This document shows, one piece after another, positions 41,487-46,261 of a stretch of DNA of 46,261 nt; the stretch's first letter is position 1, and each line of letters opens with the position of its first letter. Below the pieces are notes generated by a model, which was given only the letters and a program-made list of their open reading frames with translations, did not search any database and was not told where the DNA came from. The position numbers and the translations under genes are program-made. The stretch comes from a virus, in the IMG/VR virus record IMGVR_UViG_3300010354_000149, positions 1-46,261 of that record; one strand, given 5' to 3'.

Positions 41487-41494
41487 CCTTTTAG

Positions 41495-42118
41495 TTAAAC
41501 CAACCCAGACTTCCATAAGGCACCCTCAGCTTTCCTTCTTCTCAACAATCCTGCTTCAACAGTTGAACCTGGATTACGATAAAGTTCTAGTGCCTTTGGA
41601 ACCTCATCCCACTTCTTCTCTTTAAGAACTCTGGTGATAGTAGTATATCTAGGATGACCATAAAAATCAGCACCATTATTATAAGCAAATGATAGAAGTG
41701 CTCCTTGTTGATTCTCATTCATCTCATTCCAGTGAGGAATTTTTGTAAGTGGTGGGAGATATTCCTTTTTAAGTTGATCATATAAAAGATTATCTGCTTC
41801 ATGTTGAGATATTTTTTCAGTGATGCTAAAAGGTGCCCCATTTGTATTTCTTGTAGAACCCCACCCAATTGTAACTGGAAGTCCTCCAGTAAGAGGGTCA
41901 TAATATGCGAATAGATGACACCCCTCAAACTCTTTAATAAGTTTTACACCTTCTTCTGGAAGAGTATTCTTTGCCGTGGTAGTTGGTTTGTTTCTGTATC
42001 TTCGTGCAAATTCTTTCACAACTTCTGGTGGAGTATTTGCTTGAAGATATTCGAAGGCATCTATTTGTTGTGGTTCACCTACAAAATACTCTGCTGCATC
42101 TGTAAATTTTATAGTCAT
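41495..42118 (-). CDS. T4-type lysozyme (GH24) endolysin
   Basis: 207 residues. The GH24 active site is present: FEGCHLFAYYDPLTGGLPVT with Glu65, Asp74 and Thr83, then IGWGST, and later NQQGALLSFAYNNG. A 50-residue N-terminal module precedes it (YFVGEPQQIDAFEYLQANTP, ending RRYRNKP) and resembles the start of the neighbouring C39-like protein. It cleaves the glycan backbone at lysis. ATGA overlap with that gene shows coupled expression. Annotated as lysis enzyme rather than tail lysozyme because it is far from the hub genes. Confidence 0.82.
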   Translation of the reverse strand: MTIKFTDAAEYFVGEPQQIDAFEYLQANTPPEVVKEFARRYRNKPTTTAKNTLPEEGVKLIKEFEGCHLFAYYDPLTGGLPVTIGWGSTRNTNGAPFSITEKISQHEADNLLYDQLKKEYLPPLTKIPHWNEMNENQQGALLSFAYNNGADFYGHPRYTTITRVLKEKKWDEVPKALELYRNPGSTVEAGLLRRRKAEGALWKSGLV

Positions 42119-42801
42119 TTAAATACTCTTCCCCAACCAGTTTTATCACGACCTTTTGTTAACCAACGATACTGTAAATCACTTTTCTTATATACAGCAC
42201 CTTTACCATTTGTAGCAGGTCCAGTGTATCCATCATTCAAAGAACCATAAGGGTCATTCACAATATAATCATCACCTTTTTTACCAATTACGACGCACAT
42301 ATGGCCCCCAGTAGGATGAGACAAGCTACCTCTATGTAAAATGCCAATAACAACTGGCCTTCTAGCAGCAAGCTCAGCATCAAGATCTGCAAACCCAAGA
42401 TTGTAACGAAACTCAGAACGGACACCATATCCGTCAAGTACTTTTGTTTGAACTGAATGATCGGTTGTATCACCGATAGCAAAAACTTTCTGAACGTAGG
42501 CATCGTCTCCTTTTGCCCCTTTTAATGTGCCTGGTTTAAAATACTCTAAGCACATCGCACAAGCAGAAGAATTACAAGTTCTGTGGGCATCTCTGTAATT
42601 ATCTGTTTGTGGAAAATATGGAACATTTAGAACACCAGCATTAGTTGGCTTTGTTCTATAAATCCTTACCCAATTTGCTTCGTCCCGAACTAAATCAGGT
42701 TCTTTAGATAATAAATCTACCTCAAGTTGCTCAACAGCAGCAAGATGCTTTGGATTGTTTTTATCAAAATATATGAAGAAATTGAGAAGATCTATTTGCA
42801 T
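42115..42801 (-). CDS. C39-like cysteine peptidase, lysis candidate
   Basis: 228 residues. Catalytic triad candidates: Cys76 (AHRTCNSSACAM, preceded by Gln65 in YFPQ), His167 (TGGHMCVVIG) and Asp183 (VNDPYG), as in C39-like/papain-fold peptidases. The N-terminal 55 residues (AAVEQLEVDLLSKEPDLVRD, ending IYRTKP) resemble the start of the downstream lysozyme. Joined to it by ATGA. Probably cuts peptide bonds of peptidoglycan, pairing with the glycan-cutting lysozyme; substrate not proven. Confidence 0.72.
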   Translation of the reverse strand: MQIDLLNFFIYFDKNNPKHLAAVEQLEVDLLSKEPDLVRDEANWVRIYRTKPTNAGVLNVPYFPQTDNYRDAHRTCNSSACAMCLEYFKPGTLKGAKGDDAYVQKVFAIGDTTDHSVQTKVLDGYGVRSEFRYNLGFADLDAELAARRPVVIGILHRGSLSHPTGGHMCVVIGKKGDDYIVNDPYGSLNDGYTGPATNGKGAVYKKSDLQYRWLTKGRDKTGWGRVFK

Positions 42802-42810
42802 TTTAATTAC

Positions 42811-42843
42811 AAAAAAACTCTGCTCCCTTATTTAGGAGCAGAG
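42811..42843 (-). terminator. Terminator between hli unit and lysis unit
   Basis: A perfect 9-bp stem (CTCTGCTCC / GGAGCAGAG) with an 8-base loop, then seven Ts on the minus strand, 23 bases past the stop of the 28-residue peptide and 10 bases before the C39-like gene. Confidence 0.85.
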
Positions 42844-42865
42844 TAAAAATTATTTTATAGTTTTA

Positions 42866-42952
42866 TCAGTAAGTTTCACTAAGTTTATTAATCGAATGAA
42901 AAAGAAGCACTAGAAATCCAATGCTTGTTACGGTGAAAAACAGTTCAGTCAT
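42866..42952 (-). CDS. 28-residue membrane peptide coupled to HLI
   Basis: Frame MTELFFTVTSIGFLVLLFHS, then INKLSETY. One transmembrane helix fills most of it. The ATG starts one base after the HLI stop (TGAATG), and a terminator follows, so it is the last gene of the hli unit. Size and shape resemble low-molecular-weight photosystem subunits, but I cannot match it to a named one. Confidence 0.55.
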   Translation of the reverse strand: MTELFFTVTSIGFLVLLFHSINKLSETY

Positions 42953-43072
42953 TCACCATACTCCTGGAATTACCTGACCAGTCACAAGATAAGCACCAAC
43001 GGCAGCGACGAACCCAATCATCGCAGCGCGACCATTTAGACGTTCTGCTGCTTCAGTAAAAATTTTATTCAT
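42953..43072 (-). CDS. hli: High-light-inducible protein, short form
   Basis: 39 residues: MNKIFTEAAERLNGRAAMIG, then FVAAVGAYLVTGQVIPGVW. The chlorophyll-binding helix mark AERLNGRAAMIGF is present (Glu, Asn, Arg in ExxNxR). Such proteins protect photosystem II by binding pigment during stress. A GGAGG ribosome site lies upstream. Second of two hli genes in this unit. Confidence 0.9.
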   Translation of the reverse strand: MNKIFTEAAERLNGRAAMIGFVAAVGAYLVTGQVIPGVW

Positions 43073-43087
43073 TTTAGTTACCTCCTA

Positions 43088-43285
43088 TCAGAAAATACCG
43101 AAGAAAAATTTGCCAGTAATGGCATAAGAAATGAAACCAGCAATAATTCCCATCATTGCCCAACGACCGTTAGTCGTTTCACGAATTTCATTTGGGGTGT
43201 AGATACCATAGTTCTCATCATAATGCATTACTGGTTCTTTGGCAAACATATTTTGTTGCCCAAACTCATTAGTTGTTACAGTCAT
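43088..43285 (-). CDS. hli: High-light-inducible protein, long form
   Basis: 65 residues from the ATG at 43285. Polar N-terminus (EPVMHYDENYGIYTPNEIRE) and the chlorophyll-binding helix ETTNGRWAMMGIIAGFISYA, closing AITGKFFFGIF. Expected to act in thylakoid membranes with photosystem II. Directly behind a perfect-consensus sigma70 promoter, and followed by a second hli after 15 bases. Confidence 0.93.
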   Translation of the reverse strand: MTVTTNEFGQQNMFAKEPVMHYDENYGIYTPNEIRETTNGRWAMMGIIAGFISYAITGKFFFGIF

Positions 43286-43312
43286 TTTCGTTTTATTACG
43301 AATTGTTACTTT

Positions 43313-43341
43313 ATTATATAGTAAAACTGATTCCATGTCAA
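43313..43341 (-). promoter_or_regulatory. Perfect-consensus sigma70 promoter of the hli unit
   Basis: Minus strand has TTGACA, a 17-base spacer and TATAAT, all twelve positions matching the bacterial consensus. Predicted start of transcription lies about 20 bases before the first hli gene, so expression should be immediate and strong. Confidence 0.8.
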
Positions 43342-43388
43342 ACACCTTTAGTAGTCACTTATACTTATTTTGTCAGGATTTCCCAATT

Positions 43389-44681
<1,293 letters not shown>

Positions 44682-44700
44682 TTAATATACTTTCAGATTA

Positions 44701-46179
44701 TCAGAAAGTAAACTTTGTCTGAACAACACCACCCCAGCTATCAGAATCTTGATAACCTTGATTGTTATCAACATAGAAGAGAGCAGGAGTAATGCTGATG
44801 TTGTCAGTTACTTGGAACTTGTAGAAGAACTCAAGCATTGTAGCATCACTTACGCCACGGGTTTCGGCAGAAGGTGCTTGACCAATGGCAACACCAGCAG
44901 CGTTACCAGCGATGAACGCATCATTCCACTGAAGACCAACGAACCAGGAATCTGAATCGGTAGCATCAGTGACACCAGTAGAACCACTCACGAAGTTATA
45001 ACCATAACCAGCAGAGATGGAAGGAACCCAACGACTCTCAGAAGGTTGCCAGTAAGCATTCACAGCAATGCTGTTTGATTCTTGACCATCTACGAGAGCA
45101 CCATTGGCACCCAGGAGACCATTGTAGGTGCGAGGACGAGTGCCCTCAGAACCATAACGATAACCAACACCAATACCCCAGTTGGTATCACGATAACCTG
45201 CCTGTGCCATAAAGTTTAGAGCACCATCAGAGTCAAACACACCAGAACTAGAATCATCGCCATTTTGAGCAACATAATTTAAACCAGCAACAAAACCCTT
45301 CCTACCACCATACTGAAGACCCACACCAGCACCAACTGCCTTGTTATAGACACCAGGAGCACCAGCAGTAGTAAAGAAGTCAAGAATTTCCGACTTATAG
45401 GCAGAAGGAATCCATGCCATTTCAGTATTACGAACCAGAGGACCAGCAGTGACAGTCAGTTCGGAACCAGCAAGAGTGACAGGGAACTGATAGTAAAGAC
45501 GATCAATCTCTACACTATTGTCAGTGGTTTCTGCTTTGTCAAGTTTAAATAGAGAAGAACTAGAACCGAAAGGTTGATCACTGAAGTTACCAGCACGAAG
45601 ACGAGTGCGAAGCAGATCCCTACCAGTGAACGAAGTATCAAAGTTCAGACGGAGATCATAGTTGAATGCGGTGTTGCCAACGTTTCCACCATCATTCGTA
45701 TCAAGACCAGGAACTCCACCAAGAACGAAGGATGCTTCACCCTTGAGTTTGGTAGTAGTAGAGAATTGCTGAGATTCCAGAACACCAACTTTAGATTCTA
45801 GACCATCAACACGACCACGAAGAACAATCAGTTCTGCTTTGAATTCTTCTTGAAGTTTACGAAGTTCATCAGTAACTTCAGTTACGCGATCCAGGCAAGC
45901 ATTCAGCAGTGCTGCTGCCTCGTAACGGGTCATAGCACGACCACCACGATAAGTGCCATCAGGATATCCTGCGACACAACCATAACGCTCAATCAAATTG
46001 GAAAGAGCTTGATATGCCCAATCAGTAGGTTGAACATCAGAGAATTGAGAGATACTTGTAACTTGTTCAGAAGAAGCATACTGATTCACATCAGTAAGAT
46101 TCAATTCTGCAGCAGTTGCAGCGGGAGCAACAAGACCCAGAGCAACTGGAGCAAGCATCAGTTGTTTAAGAAAATTCAT
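44701..46179 (-). CDS. Cyanobacterial-type outer-membrane porin (SLH + OprB)
   Basis: 492 residues. Signal peptide (MNFLKQLMLAPVALGLVAPA, cut near AATAAE), an SLH domain at about 45-105 (FSDVQPTDWAYQALSNLIER, CVAGYPDGTYRGGRAMTRYE), a coiled coil (VTDELRKLQEEFKAELIVLR) and an OprB-type beta barrel to the end (VVQTKFTF, terminal Phe). This is the SomA/SomB layout of marine Synechococcus porins. The gene is complete and more GC-rich than most of the window. A phage copy could alter outer-membrane permeability or the receptor surface of infected cells; that is inference. Confidence 0.88.
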   Translation of the reverse strand: MNFLKQLMLAPVALGLVAPAATAAELNLTDVNQYASSEQVTSISQFSDVQPTDWAYQALSNLIERYGCVAGYPDGTYRGGRAMTRYEAAALLNACLDRVTEVTDELRKLQEEFKAELIVLRGRVDGLESKVGVLESQQFSTTTKLKGEASFVLGGVPGLDTNDGGNVGNTAFNYDLRLNFDTSFTGRDLLRTRLRAGNFSDQPFGSSSSLFKLDKAETTDNSVEIDRLYYQFPVTLAGSELTVTAGPLVRNTEMAWIPSAYKSEILDFFTTAGAPGVYNKAVGAGVGLQYGGRKGFVAGLNYVAQNGDDSSSGVFDSDGALNFMAQAGYRDTNWGIGVGYRYGSEGTRPRTYNGLLGANGALVDGQESNSIAVNAYWQPSESRWVPSISAGYGYNFVSGSTGVTDATDSDSWFVGLQWNDAFIAGNAAGVAIGQAPSAETRGVSDATMLEFFYKFQVTDNISITPALFYVDNNQGYQDSDSWGGVVQTKFTF

Positions 46180-46261
46180 AAATTTTATTTTTGTTTGTAC
46201 TATAGAACAACTATTAAGAATTATAACAAAATTCTTAACTCAATATTTAGTATAAATGACC
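46180..46261 (-). promoter_or_regulatory. Porin upstream region, promoter not clear
   Basis: The 82 bases before the porin hold TATAAT within TTGTTATAATTC and a CTAAATA late-like motif, but no good -35 box at 17 bases. I cannot assign one promoter with confidence; the upstream gene is outside the window. Confidence 0.35.

Overview
The window is part of the genome of a T4-like (Tevenvirinae-type) cyanomyovirus, most likely infecting marine Synechococcus. It pairs recognisable T4 core genes (baseplate gp48, gp53, gp26, gp27- and gp5-like genes, head completion gp4, gp32, uvsY, gp59, gp33) with photosynthesis and metabolism genes typical of cyanophages (psbA, two hli genes, talC, 2Fe-2S ferredoxin, glutaredoxin, thyX, speD, phoH). 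DNA is AT-rich, genes are tightly packed, mostly on the minus strand, and often joined by ATGA-type overlaps. The host guess rests on the SLH/OprB porin, which resembles marine Synechococcus SomA/SomB porins.

Layout. (1) 1-9.5 kb: late virion genes for tail fibre/baseplate appendages, including a fibre with a self-cleaving S74 chaperone and a 1978-residue structural protein; a decayed GIY-YIG endonuclease lies among them. (2) 9.5-11.3 kb: a small island behind a sigma70-type promoter with a Mom-like DNA-modification candidate, tRNA-Thr(UGU), tRNA-Leu(CAA) and small proteins. (3) 11.3-25.5 kb: fibre and baseplate-hub genes. The T4 gp5 functions look split over several genes, and two adjacent large hub/tape-measure-like proteins carry three peptidoglycan-hydrolase domains, one of them a circularly permuted M23-like peptidase. 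(4) 25.5-28.6 kb, plus strand: gp4, an unknown gene, gp48, gp53. (5) 28.6-33.8 kb: replication, recombination and nucleotide genes. (6) 33.8-39.2 kb: speD, small proteins, glutaredoxin, transaldolase, ferredoxin, LOG-family protein. (7) 39.2-46.3 kb: psbA, a small plus-strand operon of membrane proteins, a two-gene lysis-enzyme operon, two hli genes with a 28-residue membrane peptide, adenosylhomocysteinase and a porin.

Expression logic read from the sequence: virion genes are preceded by T4-type late motifs (NATAAATA / CTAAATA), whereas early/auxiliary clusters are preceded by near-consensus sigma70 promoters, nearly all with a 17-base spacer. Auxiliary genes would keep photosystem II working (psbA, hli), redirect carbon and electrons (talC, ferredoxin) and supply nucleotides (thyX, glutaredoxin); speD and ahcY both act on S-adenosylmethionine derivatives. 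The least expected items are the porin, the adenosylhomocysteinase, the Mom-like protein, the permuted M23 domain and the pair of lysis enzymes that appear to share an N-terminal module. All identifications come from reading the sequence and recall of families; no database search was run.
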